This document shows, piece after piece, positions 8,847-17,272 of a DNA stretch of 64,000 nt; position 1 is the stretch's first letter, and each line of letters begins with the position of its first letter. The stretch comes from Sporolactobacillus kofuensis (GTDB lineage Bacteria; Bacillota; Bacilli; Bacillales; Sporolactobacillaceae). The translations under genes were made by a program, and so were the position numbers. The stretch covers positions 1-64,000 of the forward strand of contig NZ_JBHSTQ010000005.1 of the NCBI RefSeq assembly GCF_042660205.1, read 5' to 3'. The notes beneath the pieces were generated by a model. That model was not told the DNA's origin. It searched no databases and saw only the letters and a program-made list of their open reading frames with translations.

Positions 8847-9506
8847 TCAGAACAGATGAATCCATCCTGGTGTGCTCGGGATCTGCACGTTCATGCTTAT
8901 GAGCACAACGACCGCGTTCATCGCTGCATGCATGAACATGTTGACAACAATTCGGCCGGTTTTGTGATAGACGTAGCAGAGGAAAAAGCCAATAACAAAA
9001 TAGATGAGCAGATGACTGAAATCAAAATGAAAAGCAGCGAATACAAGCGAGCTAATCAATGCCGCAAAGAAAAAGCCGATTTTCTTTTTCAAGCTGCCGA
9101 AGAAAATTTTACGAAAAACAATCTCTTCAAGCATTGGCCCAATAATACTCGCTGTGAGTATAAATAAAGGCGCGCTACGAGCTAAGCCAACAACATCCTG
9201 AGTATGTTCTGATTTCATCGGTTGACCAAGAATGATGCTGTTGATTAAGGCAGTAATGATCTGAAGTACAAACAACAGAAAAACACCACAGATTGCCCAG
9301 GCAATGGATTCACCGACCGATGCAACCGGACCGCGTTCCAATTTTCGTTCCGGAATCAAGAGCAGTAGCACAATAATCAGTGTCGCAAAGAACACAACTG
9401 TGTAGGCGTTACCGTGGGCCGGCTCTTGCTGTGGAAATCCAGGAATAAGCGGTGAGATAAAACAAATGAGATAGATAAGCACGATACTGATGTACCTTAG
9501 AACCAA
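8847..9506 (-). CDS. CPBP-family intramembrane metalloprotease (YdiL-like)
   Basis: CPBP (Abi/Rce1-like) proteins are membrane-embedded metalloproteases. The product shows the family motifs in order: EEIVFRK (the double glutamate), FAAFHFDFSH and a C-terminal MHAAMNAVVVL, among about six or seven hydrophobic segments. The position between rex and groES equals B. subtilis ydiL. I prefer the TTG at 9506 because GAGGTG lies 6 bases upstream. An open frame continues to an ATG at 9605 but has no ribosome site there. The exact N-terminus is therefore uncertain. The substrate is unknown. Confidence 0.85.
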   Translation of the reverse strand: MVLRYISIVLIYLICFISPLIPGFPQQEPAHGNAYTVVFFATLIIVLLLLIPERKLERGPVASVGESIAWAICGVFLLFVLQIITALINSIILGQPMKSEHTQDVVGLARSAPLFILTASIIGPMLEEIVFRKIFFGSLKKKIGFFFAALISSLVFAAFHFDFSHLLIYFVIGFFLCYVYHKTGRIVVNMFMHAAMNAVVVLISMNVQIPSTPGWIHLF

Positions 9507-9680
9507 ATCCGACACCTCAGATTCATTTGTATAGTTTCGTAACCTTTGTATTAAACTGAAAGCATTGTTGTACATTTGAAAGTAAATAGTATGTACACGA
9601 ACCATGGTTTTATTTTACCATAGCTCATTTTGATTATCTCTTCCGGTCTCTTTTAGAAGAATAAGGTTTCTTGTGTAAAA

Positions 9681-9727
9681 AGCAGCGAAGCGAGACGATC
9701 GAAGCAGATTTGTACAAAATAAGAACC
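9681..9727 (+). repeat. Dispersed repeat, copy 2 (upstream of groES)
   Basis: This matches 691-737 without gaps and is nearly identical across the 30-base core that begins at 9696. It sits in the gap between the CPBP gene and the groE promoter. Nothing coding is visible in 9607-9780. Confidence 0.55.
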
Positions 9728-9793
9728 GGGCAGTTGATTCTTGCTTAGTTTCTCTTAGGGATGATAATCGTGTAGATATTTTTCAGGAAAAAC

Positions 9794-9822
9794 TTGCAAA
9801 TCATTTTGGAATTGATTATTAT
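9794..9822 (+). promoter_or_regulatory. SigA-type promoter of groES-groEL
   Basis: TTGCAA at 9794-9799 and TATTAT at 9817-9822 are separated by 17 bases. The transcript would begin at the left edge of the CIRCE operator, the usual arrangement of HrcA-controlled groE operons. Confidence 0.8.
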
Positions 9823-9832
9823 ATTAGATGGA

Positions 9833-9859
9833 TTAGCACTCAGGTGATCCGAGTGCTAA
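9833..9859 (+). promoter_or_regulatory. CIRCE operator (HrcA binding site)
   Basis: The two perfect 9-base arms, TTAGCACTC and GAGTGCTAA, are separated by nine bases. This is the canonical CIRCE element, placed just after the -10 box. HrcA repression of groESL with heat-shock release is established for this element. Confidence 0.98.
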
Positions 9860-9900
9860 CAAAGTACTTAACTTAACACTTTTAAGGAGGGTATTTCAAC

Positions 9901-10185
9901 ATGTTAAAGCCATTAGGCGATCGTATTGTGATCGAACCACAAGAAAAAGAAGAAAAAACAGCAAGCGGTATCGTACTTCCTGACTCGGCAAAAGAAAAGC
10001 CACAAGAAGGCCACGTTGTTGCCGTTGGTACCGGCAAGGTATCCGACAAAGGCGAACGCATCGCTTTGGACGTAAAAGAAGGAGAAAAAGTAATCTTCTC
10101 AAAATATGCAGGTACTGAAGTAAAATATGACGGCAAGACGTATCTTGTTGTTCGTCAGGACGACATTTTAGCTGTTATTGATTAA
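9901..10185 (+). CDS. groES: Co-chaperonin GroES
   Basis: GroES forms the heptameric lid of the GroEL folding chamber. The 94-aa product starts MLKPLGDRIVIEP. It contains the mobile-loop region EKTASGIVLPDSAKEKPQEG and ends with KTYLVVRQDDILAVI, all standard for the family. A strong AAGGAGG lies 11 bases upstream. It is the first gene of the CIRCE-controlled groESL operon, 89 bases before groEL. Confidence 0.99.
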   Translation: MLKPLGDRIVIEPQEKEEKTASGIVLPDSAKEKPQEGHVVAVGTGKVSDKGERIALDVKEGEKVIFSKYAGTEVKYDGKTYLVVRQDDILAVID

Positions 10186-10274
10186 CATGTTGTGATTCAA
10201 CCTTAGGCGAAGAATCACTGTATAGAGCATAAGATCCTCATTTTAAGATTTGATATTAGGAGGGACTATTCACA

Positions 10275-11897
10275 ATGGCAAAAGATATTAAATTTGGTGA
10301 AGAAGCACGCCGTTCTATGCTGCGCGGTGTTGATGTTTTGGCAGATGCAGTAAAAGTAACGCTCGGACCGAAAGGCCGTAACGTTGTACTCGATAAGAAA
10401 TACGGCTCACCGCTGATTACAAATGACGGTGTAACGATTGCAAAAGAAATCGAACTTGAAGACAAATTTGAAAACATGGGCGCACGCCTGGTTTCCGAAG
10501 TTGCCAGCAAGACGAATGATGTTGCTGGTGACGGTACAACAACTGCAACGGTTCTTGCTCAATCAATGATCCGTGAAGGTCTAAAGAACGTTGCTTCAGG
10601 CGCTAACCCAATGGGTATTCGTCGTGGTATTGAAAAAGCAACACAAGCAGCCGTTGAAGGCTTGAAAGAAATCTCGAAACCAATCGAAGGCAAAGCATCG
10701 ATTGCACAAGTTGCTGCAATTTCTGCTGCAGACGAAAAAGTCGGCGAATTGATTGCTGAAGCAATGGAAAAGGTTGGCAACGATGGCGTTGTTACCTTGG
10801 AAGAATCCAAAGGCTTCGCAACTGAACTTGATGTTGTTGAAGGGATGCAATTCGACCGTGGCTATGCTTCTGCATACATGGTTACAGACCAAGATAAGAT
10901 GGAAGCAGTTCTTGATAATCCATACATCCTGATTACGGACAAGAAAATCTCAAACATTCAGGAAATCCTTCCTGTTCTTGAGAAAGTTGTTCAACAAGGC
11001 AAACCAATGCTGATCATCGCTGAAGATGTTGAAGGCGAAGCACTGGCAACGCTCGTACTGAACAAACTGCGTGGTACATTCAATGTTGTTGCTGTTAAGG
11101 CTCCTGGCTTCGGTGACCGCAGAAAAGCAATGCTTGAAGACATTGCCGTACTGACCGGTGGACAGGTGATCACAAGTGACCTCGGTCTCGAATTGAAAGA
11201 AACAACGGTTGATCAACTAGGAACGGCTGGAAAAGTCATCGTGACGAAAGACAACACGACAGTTGTTGAAGGCGCTGGCGAATCAGATAAGATTGCCGGA
11301 CGCGTCAGCCAAATCAAAGCACAATTGGAAGAAACAACTTCTGACTTCGACAAAGAAAAACTGCAAGAACGTCTGGCTAAGCTGTCCGGCGGTGTAGCAG
11401 TGATCAAAGTCGGTGCTGCTACCGAAACCGAACTGAAAGAACGCAAGCTGCGTATCGAAGATGCCTTGAACTCGACACGTGCTGCTGTTCAGGAAGGTAT
11501 CGTAGCTGGTGGTGGTACTGCACTTGCTAACGTGATTAAGAATGTCGAAGCAGTCGTCGCTGAAGGCGATGAAAAGACCGGTGTGAATATCGTCGTTCGT
11601 GCCCTTGAAGAACCTGTTCGCCAAATTGGTGAAAATGCAGGCCTTGAAGGTTCTGTCATCGTTGAAAAACTCAAGTCTCAGAAACCAGGCATTGGCTATG
11701 ATGCTGCCAAAGATCAATGGGTAGATATGATCGCTGCCGGTATTGTTGACCCTACTAAGGTTACGCGTTCCGCACTGCAAAACGCTGCTTCCGTATCCGC
11801 AATGCTGCTGACTACTGAAGCTGTTGTTGCTGACAAGCCGGAAGAACATCCAGAACCACAAATGCCAGCAGGCGGACCAGGCATGGGTATGATGTAA
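10275..11897 (+). CDS. groEL: Chaperonin GroEL
   Basis: GroEL is the 60-kDa tetradecameric ATP-dependent folding chamber. The 540-aa product has the ATP-binding VTLGPKGRNVVLDKKYG and NDGVTIAKEIELEDKFENMGA segments, the VAGDGTTTATVLAQ loop, the GGVAVIKVGAATETELKERK region and the Gly-Met tail GGPGMGMM. A strong AGGAGGG ribosome site precedes the ATG. The codon bias is that of a highly expressed gene. A terminator follows. Confidence 0.99.
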   Translation: MAKDIKFGEEARRSMLRGVDVLADAVKVTLGPKGRNVVLDKKYGSPLITNDGVTIAKEIELEDKFENMGARLVSEVASKTNDVAGDGTTTATVLAQSMIREGLKNVASGANPMGIRRGIEKATQAAVEGLKEISKPIEGKASIAQVAAISAADEKVGELIAEAMEKVGNDGVVTLEESKGFATELDVVEGMQFDRGYASAYMVTDQDKMEAVLDNPYILITDKKISNIQEILPVLEKVVQQGKPMLIIAEDVEGEALATLVLNKLRGTFNVVAVKAPGFGDRRKAMLEDIAVLTGGQVITSDLGLELKETTVDQLGTAGKVIVTKDNTTVVEGAGESDKIAGRVSQIKAQLEETTSDFDKEKLQERLAKLSGGVAVIKVGAATETELKERKLRIEDALNSTRAAVQEGIVAGGGTALANVIKNVEAVVAEGDEKTGVNIVVRALEEPVRQIGENAGLEGSVIVEKLKSQKPGIGYDAAKDQWVDMIAAGIVDPTKVTRSALQNAASVSAMLLTTEAVVADKPEEHPEPQMPAGGPGMGMM

Positions 11898-11942
11898 TAA
11901 ACACCTGAACCCATGATGTGCAAATAAGGGTCCAAGGAAAAT

Positions 11943-11990
11943 AGAGGTTTCTCATGATGGTTTCAAACCTTTGTGAGACCTCTTTTTTTT
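11943..11990 (+). terminator. Terminator of groESL
   Basis: AGAGGTTTCTCA pairs imperfectly with TGTGAGACCTCT, and nine T residues follow. It ends the groES-groEL transcript. Confidence 0.85.
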
Positions 11991-12200
11991 GTGCCTTCGT
12001 AACCATGTAAATAGATCATTTGCATTATGTCATCACCCATAAGAAATAAACAGCCGCAGAAGTAGTTGCAAAAGAGCTTAACAAAAAAAAACAAAGGTAA
12101 AGAACATGGGTGGCGTCTCATGGATTTGACTAGATTGACTGTTTATGGGAGGGTGTACTTAAATAGTGTTTCAGACATTCACATTGTAAGGAGAACATCA

Positions 12201-12632
12201 ATGGCACCTCATAAACTGTTCGAAAATGAGTCTTTATCAGGAAAACTATTTGTTATTTGTTCGTTAAGTGTAATCATTTTGACTGTGCTTGCACTGATGT
12301 TTGGTATTTTCTATTTTGGCTTTCTTGGATTATTTAATCTGTTAGGTATTCAATATGACAATCTACTCGCCTTGTTTCTTTTCACCCTCCTTTTTCTCAT
12401 TTTTTCATGTTTTGCAGATGTTTTCGAAAAACTTGTTCGTATGCTGTTGAAAGATATATTGATTGAACAAAATCGAATTCTGAACTATATCATCCTATTC
12501 ATATCCTATAGTGCAATCAATTTGACTGTCATTAGTACTCTCGATTATTTCATGCAGTCGATAGTTATCCAGTTCATCACCCAAATCGTTATTTCCATGC
12601 TCCTTGCACTATTAGATATTGCCACGGATTGA
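12201..12632 (+). CDS. YrvL-like small membrane protein
   Basis: The 143-aa product has four hydrophobic segments (about residues 15-45, 55-75, 95-115 and 120-140). Its pattern, with FGIFYFGFLGLFNLLGIQYDNLLALFLF followed by ADVFEKLVRMLL, resembles the YrvL regulatory-protein family of Bacillus, which was described as a negative regulator of an alternative sigma system. The resemblance is from memory of the family. The ATG at 12201 has AAGGAGA 6 bases upstream, and longer in-frame starts have none. It is followed closely by a short ORF and a PepSY-type membrane gene. Confidence 0.6.
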   Translation: MAPHKLFENESLSGKLFVICSLSVIILTVLALMFGIFYFGFLGLFNLLGIQYDNLLALFLFTLLFLIFSCFADVFEKLVRMLLKDILIEQNRILNYIILFISYSAINLTVISTLDYFMQSIVIQFITQIVISMLLALLDIATD

Positions 12633-12775
12633 CCATCCCGGTGGATGTGACCGAATTCTCAAACGAAAAAGTAGAAGATGATGACCAACTTGTGATATAT
12701 TTCATAGATGGAACTTTCATTTGTTGTTCCGAAGAAACAATAGATCGTGAGTGCTGTCAATGTTTAAATATCTGA
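12629..12775 (+). CDS. Possible 48-aa acidic, cysteine-rich small protein
   Basis: An open frame begins at TTG 12629, overlapping the stop of the YrvL-like gene, and runs to TGA at 12773. The product is acidic in its middle (EKVEDDDQ) and ends with four cysteines in two pairs (ICCSEE and ECCQC). There is no good ribosome site, so translation would need coupling to the gene before it. It overlaps the next gene by 16 bases. It could equally be a fragment of a longer lost gene. I do not recognise it. Confidence 0.3.
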   Translation: MTIPVDVTEFSNEKVEDDDQLVIYFIDGTFICCSEETIDRECCQCLNI

Positions 12776-13065
12776 GAATGATCCACTATACTGCTGGATT
12801 AGTCGGTTCAATAATCGTTCTCTTAATGGCTGTAACAGGGATTCTTCTGAACCATCGCACGCTTATTGGTTATTCATCCAAAACGTCGATGCGCATGCAG
12901 GAACTAATATTTGCACTGCATTCTGGAAATATTGGAAATACATCAATTGTTTGGGTTACCGATCTCGGTGCAATCTGTATGATCGTTCTCAGTATCTCAG
13001 GAATTTGGATGTGGATCAGCTTTGTACTGAAAATAAGAAAAGGAAAGAGAAGAAGGAATGGGTAA
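12760..13065 (+). CDS. PepSY-associated transmembrane protein, short
   Basis: The product is about 101 aa with two hydrophobic segments. The first, MIHYTAGLVGSIIVLLMAVTGILLNH, contains the H..AG....LLMAVTGI pattern of PepSY-associated TM helices, and the second is GAICMIVLSISGIWMW. Full-size members are longer, with several helices and PepSY domains; this is the minimal form. The start could also be GTG 12751. Its stop overlaps the start of the lipoprotein gene that follows, which suggests the two act together at the membrane. Confidence 0.65.
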   Translation: MFKYLRMIHYTAGLVGSIIVLLMAVTGILLNHRTLIGYSSKTSMRMQELIFALHSGNIGNTSIVWVTDLGAICMIVLSISGIWMWISFVLKIRKGKRRRNG

Positions 13066-13510
13066 AAAAATTAGTGCAATCATCATGGGTGCGGTTCTCG
13101 TTCTCAGCTTTGCAGGGTGCGGAACAGTCCATAAAGATAATGACTCGCAGTCGGCTAAAGATACGTCAATGGAAAATATGCCGATGGGGAAGAAGGCATT
13201 GCCTAAAGCTTTTGAGGATGAATTGAACGGTTTTAAGACGATTGAAAAAGATGTAAAGAAAAAGGATTTTAAGTCCGCAACATCTGTTGCAAACAACCTG
13301 CACAATGTATTTCATATGCATATTGTGCCTCCTTTGAAAGAGAAAAAAGGAGCAGCCTATGCAGAAGAGATCCATGGAAAATACGATGAACTGCAAGATG
13401 CGGTGAAGAGTCAGAATCCATCGGAGATCACAAAATTGATTAAGATAAATCGTGAAAATTTAGTTAAAGTTGCCAAGATTTTAGGCGTCTCATTAAATAA
13501 AAATGAATAG
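13058..13510 (+). CDS. Predicted lipoprotein of unknown function
   Basis: The 150-aa product begins with a lipoprotein signal peptide (MGKKISAIIMGAVLVLSFAGC, with lipobox LSFAGC at residues 16-21). A Ser/Asp-rich linker follows, then a mostly helical, Lys-rich domain with a histidine cluster, NVFHMHIVPP. It overlaps the PepSY-type gene by 8 bases and has AGAAGGA before its ATG. Export and lipid anchoring are well supported; the function is not known. A metal-related role is only a thought, prompted by HMH and the PepSY neighbour. Confidence 0.75.
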   Translation: MGKKISAIIMGAVLVLSFAGCGTVHKDNDSQSAKDTSMENMPMGKKALPKAFEDELNGFKTIEKDVKKKDFKSATSVANNLHNVFHMHIVPPLKEKKGAAYAEEIHGKYDELQDAVKSQNPSEITKLIKINRENLVKVAKILGVSLNKNE

Positions 13511-13528
13511 GAACAACGCGTCACGACA

Positions 13529-13565
13529 AAAAGGAAGCCTGCCATTTGGCAAGCTTCTTTTTTGT
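13529..13565 (+). terminator. Terminator after the lipoprotein gene
   Basis: AAAAGGAAGCCTGCC pairs with GGCAAGCTTCTTTT around ATTT (one mismatch) and is followed by a T run. Confidence 0.85.
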
Positions 13566-13580
13566 GGTTTAGGGATTTAA

Positions 13581-13684
13581 TACGCGGAAAGTTCACGTCA
13601 ATGCGCGGAGCAACAGGATCAATGCGCGAAGAGTTCAAGCTAATGCGCGGAACGCAGGATCAATGTGCGAAAAATTCCAAGTTT
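13581..13684. repeat. 21-bp-period degenerate tandem array (locus C1)
   Basis: Five units start at 13581, 13602, 13623, 13644 and 13664 (spacings 21, 21, 21, 20). Each opens with TGCGCGGA or a close variant (TACGCGGA, TGCGCGAA, TGTGCGAA), followed by a degenerate dozen bases. One frame is open and would give a seven-residue repeat beginning MR, but there is no ribosome site. It lies directly behind a terminator. Confidence 0.7.
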
Positions 13685-13696
13685 ACCTGGGTTAAG

Positions 13697-13822
13697 CATG
13701 TGCTTAAATCCATTCCCGGATTAGGCGCACCTTTTTACGGATCGTTCCGGCTTTTTCACGGATAAAAATTGAGCTCAGTTCCGATTTCCGAATTAAATCC
13801 AAGTTTAGGCTGAAAGAAAGGA
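13697..13822. repeat. 21-bp-period degenerate tandem array (locus C2)
   Basis: A second array follows C1 with a different core: CGGAT at 13717, 13738 and 13759 (exactly 21 apart), then CCGAT at 13781. It runs into the bidirectional terminator of the next gene. C1 and C2 are back to back, each belonging to one of the two convergent genes. Confidence 0.65.
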
Positions 13823-13850
13823 ATCGGATCTTTTTATCCGATTCCTTTTT
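13818..13850. terminator. Terminator of the convergent small membrane gene
   Basis: AAGGAATCGGA pairs with TCCGATTCCTT around CTTTTTA-type loop bases. T runs on both sides make it usable from either strand. Confidence 0.8.
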
Positions 13851-13864
13851 CTTGCTCTGAGTTG

Positions 13865-14161
13865 TTAAATGAAATGTGTAAATAATATCCATGAATAGAG
13901 GGTCAGCACGACAGACATATAGGCACCGGCGAACAGTACTTTTTTTGCCGGCGGGAGGGTAATTTTTCTAATGGCGAGTGTAATCAGCAAGAGGATGAGA
14001 TGAACGAGAAAAATAGGTACATAAAGAATCAGGAAGGTTAAAAAGGTCATAGGACCACTGTCGACGGAAAAGGCCGCCACAACGATTGCTAAAAAATAAA
14101 GAAAAGTGCCTAACATATTTGCGAGTGAATAAATCAAAATCAGCCAAAGATAAGCTTTCAT
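13865..14161 (-). CDS. Small multispanning membrane protein, unknown
   Basis: The 98-aa product consists almost wholly of three hydrophobic segments: LILIYSLANMLGTFLYFLAIVVAAF, FLTFLILYVPIFLVHLILLLITLAI and a C-terminal VLFAGAYMSVVLTLYSWILF. A basic loop, RKITLPPAKK, lies between the second and third. GAGGTG lies 6 bases before the ATG at 14161. I do not recognise a family. It is transcribed alone, towards the lipoprotein gene. Confidence 0.7.
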   Translation of the reverse strand: MKAYLWLILIYSLANMLGTFLYFLAIVVAAFSVDSGPMTFLTFLILYVPIFLVHLILLLITLAIRKITLPPAKKVLFAGAYMSVVLTLYSWILFTHFI

Positions 14162-14295
14162 TTGCATCACCTCAACACTAGTTTACACGATCATTGATTA
14201 ATCAAGAATAAAGAAATAAAAGTGAATGTGATGCCCCTGATAGACATTCTTTTGCTGGACATACTAAGCGAAAGAACGGAAAGGAGCGTTAGTCA

Positions 14296-15003
14296 ATGAT
14301 CATGAACTGTGCCTTTAGAAGAGTGACCATTAGTCTGCTTGCAATTTGTTGTCTTCTACTCATGACATACCCACCCCAATCAAAAGCTGCTCAATGCAAA
14401 CCTGTAAAAGTAAGGATCGATAGATTGTCCGAGGGCATCTATTATCCGGTTATTGTTTCTGGTACAGGTAGTGCGCAAATCATGGATCAGATCAATAGGA
14501 CTTTTCGTCATCACGCAGAAAATATACTGCGGACAGATAAAAAGTATAAGAAACACTATGAACATGACCAACTCATCAGTGCGGCAGGACCTTACTACGC
14601 GCATACGCAACCGACGATCCGTTACAATGACAATTGTCTGATTAGTGTTGCATCTCTCGATGAATCATATACCGGCGGCGCACATGGCATGCACTATGAG
14701 AAAGTGTACAATTATGATACACGAAGCGGCCGACAATACACGCTGAAGGAGATCATTCGCAAGAAACGGGAATTAAAGAAAGTGAATGCGTATTTGAAAA
14801 AACAAATGATCAAGCTGAAGAACGAAGGCCGGTATGATTTCTTTCTTGATGCCTTTAAGAGCGTAGATCTGGATCAGGGACAGTTTTATTTTTACGATGA
14901 TGGGATTGTGATTGTTTTTCAAGAATATGAAGTTGCTCCATACTCAAATGGAATTATTCATCTGAGAGTTCCTTACCATGTTTTTATAAAAGATCATGAA
15001 TAA
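14296..15003 (+). CDS. Secreted DUF4163/DUF3298 protein (RsiV-type fold)
   Basis: The 235-aa product has a signal peptide ending near SKA-AQ. A DUF4163-like part follows (YYPVIVSGTGSAQIMDQINRTFRHHA) and then a DUF3298-like part (YTGGAHGMHYEKVYNYDTRSGRQYTLKEII and DDGIVIVFQEYEVAPYSNGIIHLRVPY). This pair occurs in the lysozyme-sensing part of RsiV and in several secreted proteins. No sigma-factor-binding domain is present, so it is a free extracytoplasmic protein. AAAGGAGCG precedes the ATG. The role is unknown. Confidence 0.8.
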   Translation: MIMNCAFRRVTISLLAICCLLLMTYPPQSKAAQCKPVKVRIDRLSEGIYYPVIVSGTGSAQIMDQINRTFRHHAENILRTDKKYKKHYEHDQLISAAGPYYAHTQPTIRYNDNCLISVASLDESYTGGAHGMHYEKVYNYDTRSGRQYTLKEIIRKKRELKKVNAYLKKQMIKLKNEGRYDFFLDAFKSVDLDQGQFYFYDDGIVIVFQEYEVAPYSNGIIHLRVPYHVFIKDHE

Positions 15004-15131
15004 TGTGAAATGGCTAACAAATATTTGGAAATTTTACCGAAATTACTGGGAAGTGGCGAATATGGGTTATGCTGTATTTGTTCAATAAATTGTGTTTGTT
15101 TACTTCCCCCTGTACTATAAGATTTATTTAG

Positions 15132-15158
15132 AACCCTTGAGAAAGGGTTTATTTTTTT
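15132..15158 (+). terminator. Terminator downstream of the DUF3298 gene
   Basis: AACCCTT pairs with AAGGGTT around a short loop, then T7. The 15004-15396 gap holds this and a second, similarly built hairpin, but no convincing gene. Confidence 0.75.
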
Positions 15159-15325
15159 GCGGTAATGACTAGGTACTGTCTAGATATCTAAAAATACGGT
15201 TGTCTTTTCACAAATATAGAAATCATACGGTATTTCATTAATCCTTTGTTAAGGATTGTCCATTAATATAAAGGATGTTAAACCAATAACATGTTTAACT
15301 TCCCCTTTTTATAGAATCAACTCTT

Positions 15326-15356
15326 GAGCGCCTAAATCATAGGTGCTCCTTTTTTT
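15326..15356 (+). terminator. Second plus-strand terminator in the same gap
   Basis: GAGCGCCT pairs with AGGTGCTC around AAATCAT and is followed by CT7. About 40 bases upstream it shares a GTTTAACTTCCCC and TATAGA pattern with the sequence before the first hairpin. Confidence 0.75.
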
Positions 15357-15384
15357 GCAAAAAAAAGACCTTCGAATGAAGGTC
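15357..15384 (-). terminator. Terminator of the GH25 gene
   Basis: Read on the minus strand, GACCTTCATTCGAAGGTC is a perfect hairpin followed by a run of about nine T. It lies 13 bases after the GH25 stop codon. Confidence 0.9.
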
Positions 15385-15396
15385 AAAATAGGATGA

Positions 15397-17100
15397 TCAT
15401 ATCGGATTTGATGGATCATAGTACCAAATGTCAAGATCGACATTGCCGCTAATTCCATTAACCGAACCGTCTGATCGGTATTGCCATATATCTGCAGGTA
15501 CGGTTGGCCCTAAACGATTAGGTTTAGCATCAGTCCCGTATCTTGCGATCCAAATTAGTGCATCCTTAGGGAGATTTTGTGGAAGTAAATTATTGTAGTA
15601 AAAATAACTTCCCGTATAAATCCCGAATTTTGTATAGCCATTTTTGTTTAACTCACTTAAAAAGATATCAACATCATTTGTCAAAGTTTTTGCATCTAAA
15701 TTTTTATAGTTTTGATCGTTATGACCTGGGATAGACTCGATATCGAGAAAAACGTATCTGTCTGTCGGATAGTTAACATTATGTAATGTTTGAAGAAAAT
15801 TTTTCGCTTCATTGACAGCGTTTTGCGGATCAAAAAGGAAATGATATGCATAGGTTTTTAAACCTGCAGCATTTGCATTTGTATAATTATCTACAAATTT
15901 AGGATCTACATAGTCGTACCCTTCAGATGCTTTTGCAATGACAAAAGAAATACCTGCACTTTTTAAAGATCCAAAATCAATTTGACCACTATCATTTTGA
16001 TGATGAGAGATATCGATACCATTAACACTTGTTGAAGTAGTTGGTGGATCAGTTACAGAACCATCAGAGGTTGAACGAGTACCTTTGAGTATAGACGAAG
16101 CGGGAATATAGCCGTCTCTTCCACCAAAGTCAATCTTTACAAAATTCCCAGTCTCCCATTTAACAGTTATCACATCATATTTATTTAATTGGCCTATTAT
16201 CTGTGTACTATCAACTTTCGCAGATGAGTATACGTCCTGGGTAGCAACAATAACGTATGCCTGGTACGTTCTAAAATTTTGTTCGCTACGTAGTGGTAAA
16301 GTATTAATTGGCTGATCCACTACGGGCTGCGGTGTAGGAGCCGGTGTAGGCTGCGGTGCTGGAGCTGGCTGTGGCGCAGGCGCGGGTGCGGGTGTTGCAC
16401 TCACTACCGGTGGAGTACCTTTTCTTATGTACTGCCCTTTAACGTAACCTGTTATGTTAGCGAATTGAATCCTGTACCAACCGTTGCTACTTCCCGAAAC
16501 GGTGACCGTGTCACGATTATGCAGATAGATGATGTGCTTGTATTTTGTGCTTGGTCCTGAGCGCATGTTTAATGTTTTGGCAGTGACGTACGCATTATAG
16601 GAACTGATTTTTGATTTTAGCCACTTTTTTTGCACATACCCTTTTTTTCCACCAGAGTAAATATATGCATAACTGCCTTTGGCACCAATGATCGTGACTT
16701 TGGTGTTCATGTGAATCGTGCGAATTGTTTTGAATCTGCTGCTTGCTTTATTACGGATCTTCAAGGAGTATGATTTGACATAGGCTTTATATGAGGAGAA
16801 TTTCGCCCGGATGGTTCTTGCTGCGTATTTTCCGTATATGTAGCGGGTTTTCCCTTTGAAGCTGATCTTGTCCCAGTTTCCTTTTTTTCCTAGAACCGAG
16901 ACCGAATCATTTCGATACAATGTGCCAATTGATCTGTATTTTCCCCCAGGACCGGTGTGTACTTTTGCTTTGCTTACGGTAACTCGCGCTTGAAAAGATG
17001 AGGATGCGTGGGCCGTATTCCCAAATGGAGTAAAGACGCTCTCAACCGCTAATGAGAAGAATAATAGGGAAATGGCAAGGATTTTTGTAAGCTTATTCAC
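15397..17100 (-). CDS. Secreted SH3b-repeat GH25 lysozyme
   Basis: The 567-aa product has a signal peptide (to about residue 32, cleavage after AHA). Three SH3b repeats follow at about 38-100, 105-160 and 165-228, each with the MRSGPSTKYK or VHTGPGGKYR pattern. A Pro/Ala/Gln linker comes at about 235-262, then a fourth SH3-like segment. The C-terminal GH25 muramidase begins GIDISHHQNDSGQIDF (about 360) and carries the catalytic DIE (YVFLDIES). GH25 enzymes cleave the glycan strand; SH3b repeats bind wall. The GTG start at 17100 has GGGAGAG upstream. It is likely a wall-turnover autolysin. Confidence 0.93.
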   Translation of the reverse strand: MNKLTKILAISLLFFSLAVESVFTPFGNTAHASSSFQARVTVSKAKVHTGPGGKYRSIGTLYRNDSVSVLGKKGNWDKISFKGKTRYIYGKYAARTIRAKFSSYKAYVKSYSLKIRNKASSRFKTIRTIHMNTKVTIIGAKGSYAYIYSGGKKGYVQKKWLKSKISSYNAYVTAKTLNMRSGPSTKYKHIIYLHNRDTVTVSGSSNGWYRIQFANITGYVKGQYIRKGTPPVVSATPAPAPAPQPAPAPQPTPAPTPQPVVDQPINTLPLRSEQNFRTYQAYVIVATQDVYSSAKVDSTQIIGQLNKYDVITVKWETGNFVKIDFGGRDGYIPASSILKGTRSTSDGSVTDPPTTSTSVNGIDISHHQNDSGQIDFGSLKSAGISFVIAKASEGYDYVDPKFVDNYTNANAAGLKTYAYHFLFDPQNAVNEAKNFLQTLHNVNYPTDRYVFLDIESIPGHNDQNYKNLDAKTLTNDVDIFLSELNKNGYTKFGIYTGSYFYYNNLLPQNLPKDALIWIARYGTDAKPNRLGPTVPADIWQYRSDGSVNGISGNVDLDIWYYDPSNPI

Positions 17101-17272
17101 TTTTTACTCTCCCTTAAATTGCAAAATGGTCGACAAATGATCTCCTTTCTTTCAAAAATGTGATTCTTTATGATTATTATCGTAGGTAGATTACGAGTTT
17201 TCAAGAGTTTATGAATAATAGAAACAAATTTTACATAAGAGATAACGATTAACTCATGAGAAAGTGTAGGGG

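Noticed and set aside
8784..9167. Plus-strand frame opposite the CPBP protease gene
   Set aside because: The minus strand encodes a clear membrane protease with all motifs; the plus frame has no ribosome site or known domain.
10256..11935. Long antisense open frames opposite groES-groEL
   Set aside because: They are shadows of strong codon bias in groEL, with no ribosome sites and no recognisable product.
13562..13765. Small protein with a seven-residue repeat starting MRG/MRE
   Set aside because: The 21-base DNA period keeps one frame open by chance. One spacing is 20, and no ribosome site is present.
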